Shown piece after piece: positions 34,978 through 44,257 of a stretch of DNA of 60,886 nucleotides. Source of the DNA: an uncultured Methanobrevibacter sp. GTDB taxonomy: Archaea > Methanobacteriota > Methanobacteria > Methanobacteriales > Methanobacteriaceae. Under the pieces are notes generated by a model. That model was not told the DNA's origin. It searched no databases and worked only from the letters and a program-made list of their open reading frames with translations. The stretch spans positions 1 through 60,886 of the forward strand of contig CACYJH010000020.1 in NCBI GenBank assembly GCA_902774685.1, read 5' to 3'. The number at the start of each line of letters is the position of its first letter. Position 1 is the first letter of the stretch. The translations under genes and the position numbers were made by a program.

Positions 34978-37026
34978 ATGATTGATGAAATAACTGATTT
35001 CTTATTTGGTTTGAAAATGACCATTATTTCAGCTATATTTCTTGTAATCGCTGTTATTTTCATGATACTTGGAATCGACACTCCAATTTACCTAAACCCT
35101 GCATGGGGTGCGGTAATAATAAGTGGTATTCCAATGCTGTTATTGGCTATGACCCGATTGATCCGTGAAAGATGGATTTCATCTGCACTCCTGATTGCAA
35201 TAGCTATGGTTGCATCACTCTTGATTGGTGAGATATTTGCTGCAGGTGAAGTTGCATGGATTATGGCTTTAGGTGCTCTTTTGGAAGACTGGACAGTTGA
35301 AAGAGCTAAAAAAGGTTTAAGAAATCTTATTAATTTAACTCCTGAGACAGGTAGAAGAATTGTAGATGGCAAGGAAGAAATGATTTCCGTTGATGACATT
35401 AAAATCGGAGATATATTGAGAATTCTTCCTGGTGAAAGCGTACCTGTTGACGGTGAAATTATAAAAGGTACTTCTTCTCTTGATCAATCCATCATGACTG
35501 GTGAATCCTTGCCGATTGATAAGGATGTAGGGGATGAAGTATTCTGTGGTACCATGAATTTATATGGTGCAATTGACATTAAAGCAACCAGTTTAGGTGA
35601 AAACTCTTCACTTCAAAAGTTGATTGATCTTGTAAAGGCAGCTGATGAAAAGCAGGCTCCAACCCAAAGGATTGCTGATAAATGGGCTACTTGGCTTGTT
35701 CCTGTTGCATTGCTGATTGCAATTGCTGCATGGCTCATTACAGGAGATATTGAGAGAGGAGTAACAGTCCTTGTAGTATTCTGTCCATGTGCATTGATAC
35801 TTGCAACACCAACTGCAATCATGGCAGCTATTGGTCAAGCAACCAAATATGGAGTTCTCATTAAATCTGGTGAAGCTTTAGAGACTCTCGGTGCATTGAA
35901 TACATTGGTATTCGATAAGACCGGTACATTGACTTATGGTAATTTAGCAGTTTCAGATATTATCTCCTTAAAGGATGATTTGGATGAAATGGATGTTTTA
36001 AACATAGTTGCCTCTTGTGAGAAATTAAGTGAGCATCCATTGGCTAAAGCTGTTGTAGACAAAGCAAAAGAAGTTGAAATTGATATTGAAGAACCACAAG
36101 ACTTTAAGATGTTCCCTGGAAAAGGGGTAAGCTGTAAAAACTCTTATGGTCAGGTATATGCAGGAAACTCCAAATTTTTATCAGAAAATAATATTGATTT
36201 TAATGTTGATAGTGAACTAAACCAGTTAAAACATGAAGGTAAGGCTTCAATCATCGTTGCTTTGAATGATAGCGTAATAGGTTTAATAGGATTATCTGAT
36301 GTGATACGTGAAGATTCCAAATCCATGATTGATAGTTTGCATGATTTGGGAACTGAAACCATATTGCTTACAGGAGATAATACTGAAACCGCTAATTATT
36401 TTGCTTCTCAAGTTGGAATTGGAAAGGTATATGGTAACTTGCTTCCTCAAGAGAAACTTGACTGGATTGAAAAGCTTAAAAGTGAAGGCAAGAAGGTTTG
36501 TATGATTGGGGATGGTGTAAATGATGCACCTGCACTTAAGACTGCTGATGTAAGTGTAGCGATGGGATCCGTTGGAAGTGATGTTGCAATTGAGGCAGCA
36601 GACATTGCACTTTTAGGTGATGACATCGGCAAGATTCCATATCTTAAAAAGCTTTCAAATTCAACATTGTTTACAATCAAGGCAAACATTATAATTTCCA
36701 TGGCAATCAATGCAGCAGCTATTGTTTGTTCCGTTTTGGGATTATTGAATCCTGTAACAGGTGCTATTGTGCATAATGCAGGATCTTGTCTTGTAGTGCT
36801 TAATGCTGCACTCTTATACGATAGAAAATTTGATGATTCAATTAAGAAGATAGACACTGAGAATGTGGAGCATTCCCATTATCACTTCCATAATGATGGA
36901 GAGCATTCACATTCCCATGATGGCATTAAAGTAATTGATGAAATCAAAACAGAAAATGGAGTAAAGCATATGCATATTCACAAGCATGCATTGAATAGAC
37001 AAAGTTGTGAAACATACCACAACTAG
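34978..37026 (+). CDS. P1B-type heavy-metal ATPase with His-rich tail
   Basis: 682 aa. No N-terminal metal-binding domain. Membrane segments at residues 13-60 and 75-105, actuator TGES motif near 183, ion-channel motif C269-P-C271, phosphorylation motif D313-KTGT, hinge GDGVNDAPAL, and HNAGS before the last membrane helix. The CPC and HNxGS pattern is nearer to Zn/Cd-type pumps than to Co-type (SPC). Residues about 625-670 carry roughly 15 His in HSHYHFHND and similar clusters, a metal-sensing or buffering tail. The operator copies upstream link it to the nickel cluster, so export of excess nickel or a related metal is likely. Confidence 0.85.
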   Translation: MIDEITDFLFGLKMTIISAIFLVIAVIFMILGIDTPIYLNPAWGAVIISGIPMLLLAMTRLIRERWISSALLIAIAMVASLLIGEIFAAGEVAWIMALGALLEDWTVERAKKGLRNLINLTPETGRRIVDGKEEMISVDDIKIGDILRILPGESVPVDGEIIKGTSSLDQSIMTGESLPIDKDVGDEVFCGTMNLYGAIDIKATSLGENSSLQKLIDLVKAADEKQAPTQRIADKWATWLVPVALLIAIAAWLITGDIERGVTVLVVFCPCALILATPTAIMAAIGQATKYGVLIKSGEALETLGALNTLVFDKTGTLTYGNLAVSDIISLKDDLDEMDVLNIVASCEKLSEHPLAKAVVDKAKEVEIDIEEPQDFKMFPGKGVSCKNSYGQVYAGNSKFLSENNIDFNVDSELNQLKHEGKASIIVALNDSVIGLIGLSDVIREDSKSMIDSLHDLGTETILLTGDNTETANYFASQVGIGKVYGNLLPQEKLDWIEKLKSEGKKVCMIGDGVNDAPALKTADVSVAMGSVGSDVAIEAADIALLGDDIGKIPYLKKLSNSTLFTIKANIIISMAINAAAIVCSVLGLLNPVTGAIVHNAGSCLVVLNAALLYDRKFDDSIKKIDTENVEHSHYHFHNDGEHSHSHDGIKVIDEIKTENGVKHMHIHKHALNRQSCETYHN

Positions 37027-37272
37027 TCTTTTTTCTTTTTTTAATTAATTTTCTATTATTTTTTATGTTTTTTATTTTTTTTATTTTTTCATTCAATTCT
37101 TTTTTTATTTTATTTTAATTTATTTTCTCTTTCTACAATTTTTATATCCTTATTATCTTTTAAGCTATTTTGGATAGATTTATAAAAATTTATTAATATT
37201 GAAGTTTATATTAATTATAACAATGTTTTAAAATAATTAAAAAATTGATATGATTGATAATGAGGGATTAAT

Positions 37273-37598
37273 ATGGATTTGGATTCAAAAGAAGTAGTTA
37301 AGAAAATAGAAGAATATAGAAAGGATTACAGCTGTTCACAATCAACCCTTATGGGGATTTGTGAAGTTGCTGGATTTGATGATGTTGATCTAGTTCGTTT
37401 AGGAAAAGGTTTCTCAGGTGGAATCGGTGGAACTTTCTCAGAAGGAACCTGCGGTGCTGTAACAGGTGCAATAATGGCTTTAGGAAATATGAATCTGTTA
37501 CCTGCGGATACATTTCAAAAGAGGGGGATGACAAGTCTCCATGTGTTGAAGTATGTTTGTTTGCAGGTGAAAAAGTCTGTGAATACTTGAAGGAATAA
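37273..37598 (+). pseudogene. C_GCAxxG_C_C family protein with one-base frameshift
   Basis: The N-terminal part in frame, with CSQSTLMGICEV and CGAVTGAIMALG, matches the C_GCAxxG_C_C redox or metal family. At AGGGGGAT (about 37524) the frame is lost: one extra G in the run of five would continue RGDDKSPCVEVCLFAG up to a TAA at 37596-37598, restoring the C-terminal cysteines. As written, the frame ends at 37590 with an unrelated tail. It is a sequencing error or a genuine inactivation. It lies inside the metal cluster between ATPase and transporter. Confidence 0.6.
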
Positions 37599-37945
37599 TT
37601 TTTACTTTTTTTATTTCTCACTTTTTTTACTTTTTTCTTTTTTATTAAATTTTTTAAAATTTTATTACTAATTTTTTTAATTATGTTATAATCTTTCTTT
37701 CAAAGATATCTTTGTTTTTTAATCTTTTTTTATAATTTAATTGGTCAGTATTACTTTTTTTCATTATTTAAAGGTTTTTTATTACTTTTTTATTACTTTT
37801 TTACTTATTTTTTACAAAAAAGTAATACTTTTTTTAGATAATGTATTACATTTAAATACTTTGAAATTAAATTAATAATTGTAATATCTTTTTGTAAATT
37901 AGTATTACTTTTCTAAGTATTTATTATAAAATTGTAATACTTTGT
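37599..37945 (+). promoter_or_regulatory. nikA: Promoter region with GTAWTAC operator copies (region C)
   Basis: GTATTAC at 37748, 37843 and 37902, and GTAATAC at 37822 and 37934, with a near copy at 37881. The 37902/37934 pair is again 32 bases apart. The TATA-like TTTAAATAC is at 37851-37859. The last site ends six bases before the GTG start, so the operator occupies the whole leader of the nikA-type gene. Confidence 0.65.
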
Positions 37946-39577
37946 GTGGGATGTTACTTTTATTTTCATTTAATAATTTGTTCAGTAATTGCATTGATTG
38001 CAATTATCAGTGTGGGCTCAGCTTCCGCAGGTTTCTTTGACTTTTTAACAGGAGGTTCTGAACATGCTCCTGATGAGTTAATCACTTGTGTAGCAGCTCA
38101 CGGTGAAGAACCTGAGTTTGGTTTCGACCCAATGCATGGTTGGGGATACCACGATTCCGGTACAGAACCACTTATTCAAAGTACCATTCTTAAAAGGAAT
38201 GCTGACAATGAATTTGTGAACGACTTGGCAACTGATTACAGCATATCTGATGATTTGAAAACTTACACTGTAACCATTCGTGATGATGTAAAATTCACCG
38301 ATGGTTCCAAATTAACCGCTAAGGATGTAGCATTCTCCTACAACACTGCAAAAGAGTTAGGGGAAGGAGCAGACTTAAGTTCAATGAAAGAAGCTAAAGC
38401 AGATGGTGACAAAGTAATTTTCACTCTTGATAAGGCAGATTCCACTTTCATTAACAAATTAACTGACGTAGGTATTGTTCCTGAAGCTACCTATGATAAT
38501 GCTAGCTACGGTCAAAACCCAATCGGTTCAGGACCTTATAAATTAGCTCAATGGGATAAAGGTCAACAATTTATCTTAGAGAAAAACCCTGATTACTATG
38601 GTGAAGAACCTTACTTCAACAAAATCACTAACTTATTCCTTGATCCTGATGCAGCATTTGCAGCAGTTAAAAACGGAGATGTAGACATTGCTGAAGTAGC
38701 AGTATCCTATGCTGATGAAGACATCGACGGTTACCACATGGAATACTTCGACTCCATTGACGTACGTGGTATTTCATTACCTACTCAAATGGATACCGGT
38801 AAATTAAGTGAAGACAACATTTCCATTGGTAACAACGTAACTGGAGATCCTGCTATCAGACAAGCATTAGCTATTGGTATTGACAGACAAGAATTATTAG
38901 ATGGTGCATTAAACGGATACGGTAACGTTTCCTACACCGGTGTAGCTAACCAATTACCATGGGCATTTGATGCTGGATACAAAGATGGTCAAGTAGACAA
39001 AGCAAAAGCAATTCTTGATGCAGCTGGATGGAAAGACAGTGACGGTGACGGTATCAGAGAAAAAGACGGTCAAAAAGCTGCCTTTGATGTATACTACAAA
39101 GCATCCGCAACTGAAAGACAAGCAATTGCAGTAACTGTAGCAGAACAAGCTAAAGAATTAGGTATTGAAATCACCCCACAAGGTGCAAGCTGGGATGACA
39201 TCGATCCTAATAAATACAGTCAAGGAGTAGTATGGGGATTCGGTTCTGCAGACCCATTCGAAATTGAACACCAATACGATTCCAGAGTAGCTTGTGTAGG
39301 TTACGACAACCCTGGTGGACTTAATGACTCTTCTGTAGATGCATTAATTGACACTGCTATGGCTCAACCTACTGACGCTTCCTACAGCACTTGGTCTCAA
39401 GCTGCTAGAAAAGCTACCTCACAAAACTCATTCTTATGGATTGGTACTATGGACTACACTTACTTCGTAAGTGATGACTTAGACATTTCCAACAGCACTC
39501 ACCTTATCTACCCACACGGTGGAGACATTTGGGGTAACATCTACGATTGGAAACGTATAAACGAAACTGCAAGTTAA
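37946..39577 (+). CDS. nikA: Nickel/peptide ABC transporter substrate-binding protein
   Basis: 543 aa from GTG 37946, with no clear ribosome binding site, so the exact N-terminus is uncertain. Signal-peptide-like hydrophobic stretch at residues 8-28 ending ASA. The rest is a family 5 solute-binding protein: DDLKTYTVTIRDDVKFTDGS in part, GSGPYKLAQWDKGQQFILEKNPDY in part, then AIRQALAIGIDR. It would capture a nickel complex outside the cell and pass it to the permeases. Codon use is strongly optimised, unlike the rest of the cluster, matching high expression. Five operator copies precede it. Confidence 0.8.
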   Translation: MGCYFYFHLIICSVIALIAIISVGSASAGFFDFLTGGSEHAPDELITCVAAHGEEPEFGFDPMHGWGYHDSGTEPLIQSTILKRNADNEFVNDLATDYSISDDLKTYTVTIRDDVKFTDGSKLTAKDVAFSYNTAKELGEGADLSSMKEAKADGDKVIFTLDKADSTFINKLTDVGIVPEATYDNASYGQNPIGSGPYKLAQWDKGQQFILEKNPDYYGEEPYFNKITNLFLDPDAAFAAVKNGDVDIAEVAVSYADEDIDGYHMEYFDSIDVRGISLPTQMDTGKLSEDNISIGNNVTGDPAIRQALAIGIDRQELLDGALNGYGNVSYTGVANQLPWAFDAGYKDGQVDKAKAILDAAGWKDSDGDGIREKDGQKAAFDVYYKASATERQAIAVTVAEQAKELGIEITPQGASWDDIDPNKYSQGVVWGFGSADPFEIEHQYDSRVACVGYDNPGGLNDSSVDALIDTAMAQPTDASYSTWSQAARKATSQNSFLWIGTMDYTYFVSDDLDISNSTHLIYPHGGDIWGNIYDWKRINETAS

Positions 39578-39950
39578 ACTGCATGAATAATCTTAAATGC
39601 AGTCTAACTGCAAAAAAATTATTTAATTTAAAATGGTTTATTTTTCAATAAATCATTTTTTAAATAATTTTTAATCAATTCTAATGTTTTTAAAAGTTTA
39701 TGAGATTATTTAAAGAATTCTTTGATTTTTTTTGTTTTAAAGGATTCTTTAAATAATTTTTTAATTATTTTTAAAAGAGTTTTTTAGCGTTTTTAAAGAA
39801 TTCTTAAATAATTTTTAAATTATTTTATGATTTTCACTGATTCTTTAAGAATTTATGATTTAAAGAGTTTTCTAGCAATTCATTAAGGATTTAATGATTA
39901 TGTTTTTAAAGAGTTTATTATTCTAATTTTTTTTTAATAGAGTATATGGG
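39578..39950 (+). other. nikA-nikB intergenic region with stem-loops
   Basis: No gene. Stem ACTGCAT/ATGCAGT at 39578-39603, then a long hairpin AAATGGTTTATT with AATAAATCATTT (39631-39658, one G-T pair) followed by T-rich sequence. It could terminate or protect most transcripts after nikA so that the binding protein is made in excess over the membrane parts. The rest is repetitive, very AT-rich spacer with several AAAGAATTC-type pieces. Confidence 0.5.
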
Positions 39951-40946
39951 TTGATTAAAATTAATAGCAAAAAATTAGCTAAATTTTTAGGATTAAAGGC
40001 TGTGCGCTTGCTGATTTTATTGATAGTCATAGCAGCAATCAGTTTTATAATGATACAATTATCTCCAATTGATCCAGTAAGAGCTTATCTTGGCCAAAGA
40101 ATTGTCAGTCAAGAGCAATTAGCTATTATGGGCGAATATTGGGGAACTAATTTATCTTTAGGAGAAAGGGTAATGGGTTGGATTTCAACTTTAGCCTCTG
40201 GAAGTATGGGATTCTCATTGATTTATAGAGTTCCTGTAACAGAAGTTATTGTACAGAAATTCACAGCTTCATTAACTCTTATGGTAAGTTCCTGGATCAT
40301 TTCAGGAGTTTTTGGTTTCTTATTAGGTGTACTTGCTGGTGCAAAGGAAGGCACTTGGATAGATAAGGTTATTAAAACCTACTGTTACATTTTGCAATCC
40401 TCACCTACATTTTGGATAGGTTTAGTATTGCTTATGGTATTTTCAGTATACCTTGGCTGGTTCCCAATCGGTCTTTCAGTTCCTATAGGACAATTGGCAG
40501 ATACTGTAACATTCTGGCAATGGTTGCATAGGTTGATACTTCCTGCATTCACCTTAAGTATTGTGGGAATCGCTTCTCTTACTATGTATACAAGAGACAA
40601 ACTTATCAACGTTAAAAAGAGCGATTATTTCTTGTTTGCACAAGCTAGAGGTGAAAGCTTCTGGGGAATCATCAAAAATCACGGAATAAGAAACATATTG
40701 ATTCCTGCAATCACAATCCAATTCATGTCATTCAATGAATTGTTCGGTGGAACCATTCTTGTAGAACAGGTATTTGCATACCCTGGAATTGGACAAGCTA
40801 CTGTAGCTGCAGGTTTAAGGTCAGATGTTCCATTATTATTAGGTATTGTAATCATAAGTACAATCTTTGTATTTGCAGGAAACCTTATTGCAGATATAAT
40901 TTATAAATATGTGGATCCAAGGTTAAGAGGTGAGGATGATGACTGA
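39951..40946 (+). CDS. nikB: Nickel ABC transporter permease NikB-type
   Basis: 331 aa from TTG 39951 just after TATGGG. Six membrane segments; binding-protein-dependent transport inner membrane motif RGESFWGIIKNHGIRNILIPA in outline, near residues 228-248 (EAA loop that contacts the ATPases). It forms the channel with NikC. Its last bases overlap the nikC start. It belongs to the family 5-type DppB/NikB permeases. Confidence 0.8.
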   Translation: MIKINSKKLAKFLGLKAVRLLILLIVIAAISFIMIQLSPIDPVRAYLGQRIVSQEQLAIMGEYWGTNLSLGERVMGWISTLASGSMGFSLIYRVPVTEVIVQKFTASLTLMVSSWIISGVFGFLLGVLAGAKEGTWIDKVIKTYCYILQSSPTFWIGLVLLMVFSVYLGWFPIGLSVPIGQLADTVTFWQWLHRLILPAFTLSIVGIASLTMYTRDKLINVKKSDYFLFAQARGESFWGIIKNHGIRNILIPAITIQFMSFNELFGGTILVEQVFAYPGIGQATVAAGLRSDVPLLLGIVIISTIFVFAGNLIADIIYKYVDPRLRGEDDD

Positions 40947-41790
40947 GACACCATGGTATAATAAAGGTTTATTCAGTTCCTTGAACTTAAGGCAAAAGAC
41001 ACTCCTTACTATTGGTCTTACAGGTCTTGTCTTATTTGGCATTTTCATTTGCGGATGGATGATTGATGCCAATTTACCTACTGATTTCACTATGAAGATG
41101 CAGGCTCCTTCATTTTCACATCCTTTCGGTACTGATTGGATGGGTAGGGATATGTTTATCCGTACTATAAAAGGTTTAAGCTTAAGTATTGTAATCGGTA
41201 TCGGTGCATCAATAATTTCCAGTTTCATCGCTACCATTTTAGCATTTGTTGCAAGTGTCAATAAATGGTTTGATGAATTCGTATCTTGGTTGATTGACTT
41301 ATTTGCATCAATTCCGCATATATTGTTGATCATGATGATATCCATTGCATTAGGTAAAGGTGCTTTCGGTGTAATTATGGCTGTAGCATTTTCACACTGG
41401 GTCAACTTAACAAGGGTGCTCAGAGCTGAAGTATTGCAGATTAATACATCTGAATATGTTGCCTTATCTAATAGATTAGGTAGAAGCAAGCTATGGATTG
41501 CAAAAGAGCATATCTTGCCTTTAGTATTATCTCAAATATTTGTAGGAACCTTATTGGTATTCCCACATGCAATCATGCACGAAGCAAGTGTAACATTCTT
41601 AGGATTTGGTCTATCACCACACGAGCCCGCTATTGGTATTATCCTATCTGAATCAATGTCATATCTTGCGATGGGTGCTTGGTGGCTCGCATTCTTCCCA
41701 GGTCTTGCATTGTTGATTGTTGTATTGCTCTTTGATATTATTGGAGACAATTTAAAACGCTTACTTGACCCTGGAGAGGCAAATAACTAG
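40939..41790 (+). CDS. nikC: Nickel ABC transporter permease NikC-type
   Basis: 283 aa from ATG 40939; the AGGTGA site at 40928-40933 favours it over ATG 40936 or the GTG at 40930. Cytosolic N-terminus, then HPFGTDWMGRDMFIR typical of DppC/NikC proteins, and the EAA-like loop NRLGRSKLWIAKEHILP. About six membrane segments. Pairs with NikB as the import channel. The ATPase gene starts 12 bases after its stop. Confidence 0.8.
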   Translation: MTETPWYNKGLFSSLNLRQKTLLTIGLTGLVLFGIFICGWMIDANLPTDFTMKMQAPSFSHPFGTDWMGRDMFIRTIKGLSLSIVIGIGASIISSFIATILAFVASVNKWFDEFVSWLIDLFASIPHILLIMMISIALGKGAFGVIMAVAFSHWVNLTRVLRAEVLQINTSEYVALSNRLGRSKLWIAKEHILPLVLSQIFVGTLLVFPHAIMHEASVTFLGFGLSPHEPAIGIILSESMSYLAMGAWWLAFFPGLALLIVVLLFDIIGDNLKRLLDPGEANN

Positions 41791-41802
41791 ATAGGTGGTA
41801 TT

Positions 41803-42888
41803 ATGGGAAAATTATTAGAAGTAAATAATTTATCAATATCCTTTACACAATATGTGCAAGGATTAAATAGGCACGACCTAAAGGTAATATCAGATTTGTC
41901 TCTTGATATTGAAGAAAGTGAAATCGTTGCAGTATTAGGTTCCAGTGGTTCCGGTAAAAGTCTTTTGGCACATACAATCTTAGGCATTTTGCCTTATAAT
42001 GCTCATGTAACCGGTGAAGTTAAGTATAAGGGAGAAGTTTTAGACCAAGATAAGAAAGAAAAGATTAGAGGTAAGGAAATATGTTTGATACCTCAATCTG
42101 TAAATTTCTTGGACCCTCTTATGAAGGTATCTCAGCAAGCTGTCGGTGAATGTAAGGATGATGATGAGCGTAAAGAGAAAAAATTAAAGCAAAGGGAAGT
42201 ATTTGCAAAATATGGGTTGGATGAAAGCGTAGATGATTTATATCCATTTGAATTGTCTGGTGGAATGGCAAGAAAGGTATTGTTGTCTACTGCCTTATTG
42301 AATGATCCTGACTTATTGATTGCTGATGAGCCGACTCCGGGTCTTGACTCAAAAAGTGTTGAAGAGACTATTCAGGATATCAGAAAGTTAAAAGAGCAAG
42401 GAAAAGGAGTTTTATTGATTACCCACGAAATTGATGTTGCATTAAAGACTGCAGATAGGATTGCAATATTCTATTCAGGTTATGTGATTGAAATCAATAA
42501 GGTTGAAAACTTCTTGAACTCTGAAAACTTATTGCATCCATACACTAAGGCTTTAGTTGATGCATTGCCTCGCAATGGTTTCAAGTTAACTGAAGGTGTT
42601 CAACCATTGGAAGAAGTTTCAGGATGTCCGTATTATGAAAACTGTCCAATAAGTTCAGATAAATGTGCAAACAATAAACCAGAGCTTATTGAACATAATG
42701 GTGCAATGATCAGGTGCTTTAATTTCAATAAAGCTGTTTCTGAAGATTCTGTTTCTGAGGAAGTTGTGGATGGAGTAGTTTCTGAGGCTCCTGTTGAAGA
42801 TTCTGTTTCTGAGGAAGTTATAGAAGAGCCTATTACAGAAGAAATTGCTGAAGAAGTTAATGATGAGGAGGCTAATGATGGAGCTTAA
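41803..42888 (+). CDS. nikD: Nickel ABC transporter ATPase NikD-type with acidic tail
   Basis: 361 aa. Walker A GSSGSGKS, signature LSGGMARK, Walker B LLIADEPT, H-loop THE, and the oppD/F-type cysteine-rich C-terminal region with CPYYENCP. After about residue 300 comes an unusual tail of Glu, Val and Ser repeats; at DNA level 25 bases are repeated exactly (42741-42765 and 42795-42819). The tail is not needed for the family fold and may be a flexible extension. It overlaps the nikE start slightly. Confidence 0.8.
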   Translation: MGKLLEVNNLSISFTQYVQGLNRHDLKVISDLSLDIEESEIVAVLGSSGSGKSLLAHTILGILPYNAHVTGEVKYKGEVLDQDKKEKIRGKEICLIPQSVNFLDPLMKVSQQAVGECKDDDERKEKKLKQREVFAKYGLDESVDDLYPFELSGGMARKVLLSTALLNDPDLLIADEPTPGLDSKSVEETIQDIRKLKEQGKGVLLITHEIDVALKTADRIAIFYSGYVIEINKVENFLNSENLLHPYTKALVDALPRNGFKLTEGVQPLEEVSGCPYYENCPISSDKCANNKPELIEHNGAMIRCFNFNKAVSEDSVSEEVVDGVVSEAPVEDSVSEEVIEEPITEEIAEEVNDEEANDGA

Positions 42889-43489
42889 GGCAGAAAATAT
42901 CACTTTTTCATATCATAAAAATAAACCTATATTAAAAGATATCTCATTATCTCTTAACAGTAATCAGATAATTGGATTGATGGGAGACAGTGGTAGTGGT
43001 AAAAGTACCTTATGTAAAGTTATGGCTGGTTATATCACTCATTATACTGGAGAAGTTACTATTGATGGCAATGCTATTGATAGAAAAGGTTTTGATCCTG
43101 TCCAATTGATTTTCCAGCATCCTGAAAAAACCATGAATCCTAAATGGAAGATGGAAAAGGTGCTTAGAGAATCATGGATTCCTCCACAAGATTTGAAGGA
43201 CACTTTCGGTCTTAAGGATAATTGGTTAACCCGTTGGCCAAGTGAACTTTCCGGTGGGGAATTGCAACGTTTCAGTATATTAAGGGCTCTTAATCCTGAG
43301 ACAAAATTCATCATTGCAGATGAGATAAGTACTATGCTTGATGCTGTAACTCAGGTACAAATCTGGGAAGCACTTATCCAACATTGTAAAGCTAATAATA
43401 TTGGTATATTGGCAGTAAGTCACGATAAGGACTTGCTTGATGTTATATGTGATGATATTTTGTATTTTAATGAGATTAATCATCTTTAG
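42878..43489 (+). CDS. nikE: Nickel ABC transporter ATPase NikE-type
   Basis: 203 aa from ATG 42878, with GAGGAGG at 42865-42871 (ATG 42875 is also possible). Walker A GDSGSGKST, signature LSGGELQR, Walker B FIIADEIS, H-loop SHD. A short ATPase lacking the C-terminal cysteine region of NikD, as is usual for the NikE partner. It completes the NikABCDE-type importer. T-rich sequence follows (43500-43640) and probably ends transcription. Confidence 0.8.
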   Translation: MELKAENITFSYHKNKPILKDISLSLNSNQIIGLMGDSGSGKSTLCKVMAGYITHYTGEVTIDGNAIDRKGFDPVQLIFQHPEKTMNPKWKMEKVLRESWIPPQDLKDTFGLKDNWLTRWPSELSGGELQRFSILRALNPETKFIIADEISTMLDAVTQVQIWEALIQHCKANNIGILAVSHDKDLLDVICDDILYFNEINHL

Positions 43490-43720
43490 AGTTCAAATCT
43501 CATTATTTTATTTCTTTTTTATTCTTTTTTAATTTTTTAATTATTTTTTATTCTTTTTTTATTTTATTTTCTTTTTTATTCTTTTATAATTTCATGATTA
43601 TTTTTTATTTCTTTCTTTTTTTAATTTCTAATTGATTATTTTCTTTTTTTAAAAAATTTATAAAAATATTTATATGATTTAAAATTAAATATTAAGAATA
43701 TATAATAAATTTATTATTAA

Positions 43721-44257
43721 TTGATTTATCTAAACTATGGGTGTGATACAATCGATACAGGAAATAAAATTATAGTTTTGTTACTTATCTTGATAGCTAT
43801 TGCTTCAGTTGTAGCTGGATTTCTTTACTTGACTGGTGGTAATGCTAATTGGGATTTCCTAAATTCACAGGAAAATGTAACAAACATGACTAATGAAACA
43901 AATATAACTAATGAAACTAATATTACAGAGAATTTAACAAGTACTTCAGATAATTCATATCATGATGATGGAATTTATGCTAGTTCTAGCTCATCCAGTT
44001 CATCAAGTTATTCTGGTGGAAGTAGTTATCAACCTTCCAGTAATTCAGGCTCTTCTTCAGGAGGCTCATCCTCTGGTGGTGGATCCAACACTCCAGTAAC
44101 TCCAGATTCTGGTGGAGGTTCTGATGGTGGTTCCTCAGATGGCGGAGGTTCTTCCGATGGTGGAGGTTCTGATGGTGGTTCCTCTGATGGTGGAGGTTCT
44201 GATGGTGGTTCCTCTGACGGTGGATCTACACCTGAAGTGAATTCAAATAATGGTTAA
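43721..44257 (+). CDS. Anchored Ser/Gly-rich surface protein
   Basis: About 178 aa if started at TTG 43721; GGTGTGAT at 43740-43747 with in-frame ATC at 43751 suggests a later start, so the N-terminus is uncertain. One membrane helix (IIVLLLILIAIASVVAGF), then several N-glycosylation sequons (NVT, NMT, NET, NIT) and a tail of Ser and Gly repeats with Asp. This is an extracellular linker-like protein; no enzymatic domain. It follows the nickel operon but has no GTAWTAC array. Confidence 0.55.
   Translation: MIYLNYGCDTIDTGNKIIVLLLILIAIASVVAGFLYLTGGNANWDFLNSQENVTNMTNETNITNETNITENLTSTSDNSYHDDGIYASSSSSSSSSYSGGSSYQPSSNSGSSSGGSSSGGGSNTPVTPDSGGGSDGGSSDGGGSSDGGGSDGGSSDGGGSDGGSSDGGSTPEVNSNNG

Noticed and set aside
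32839..37940. CRISPR-like spacing of the GTAWTAC copies
   Set aside because: The core is only seven bases, intervals vary outside the 32-base pairs, and there are no cas genes.
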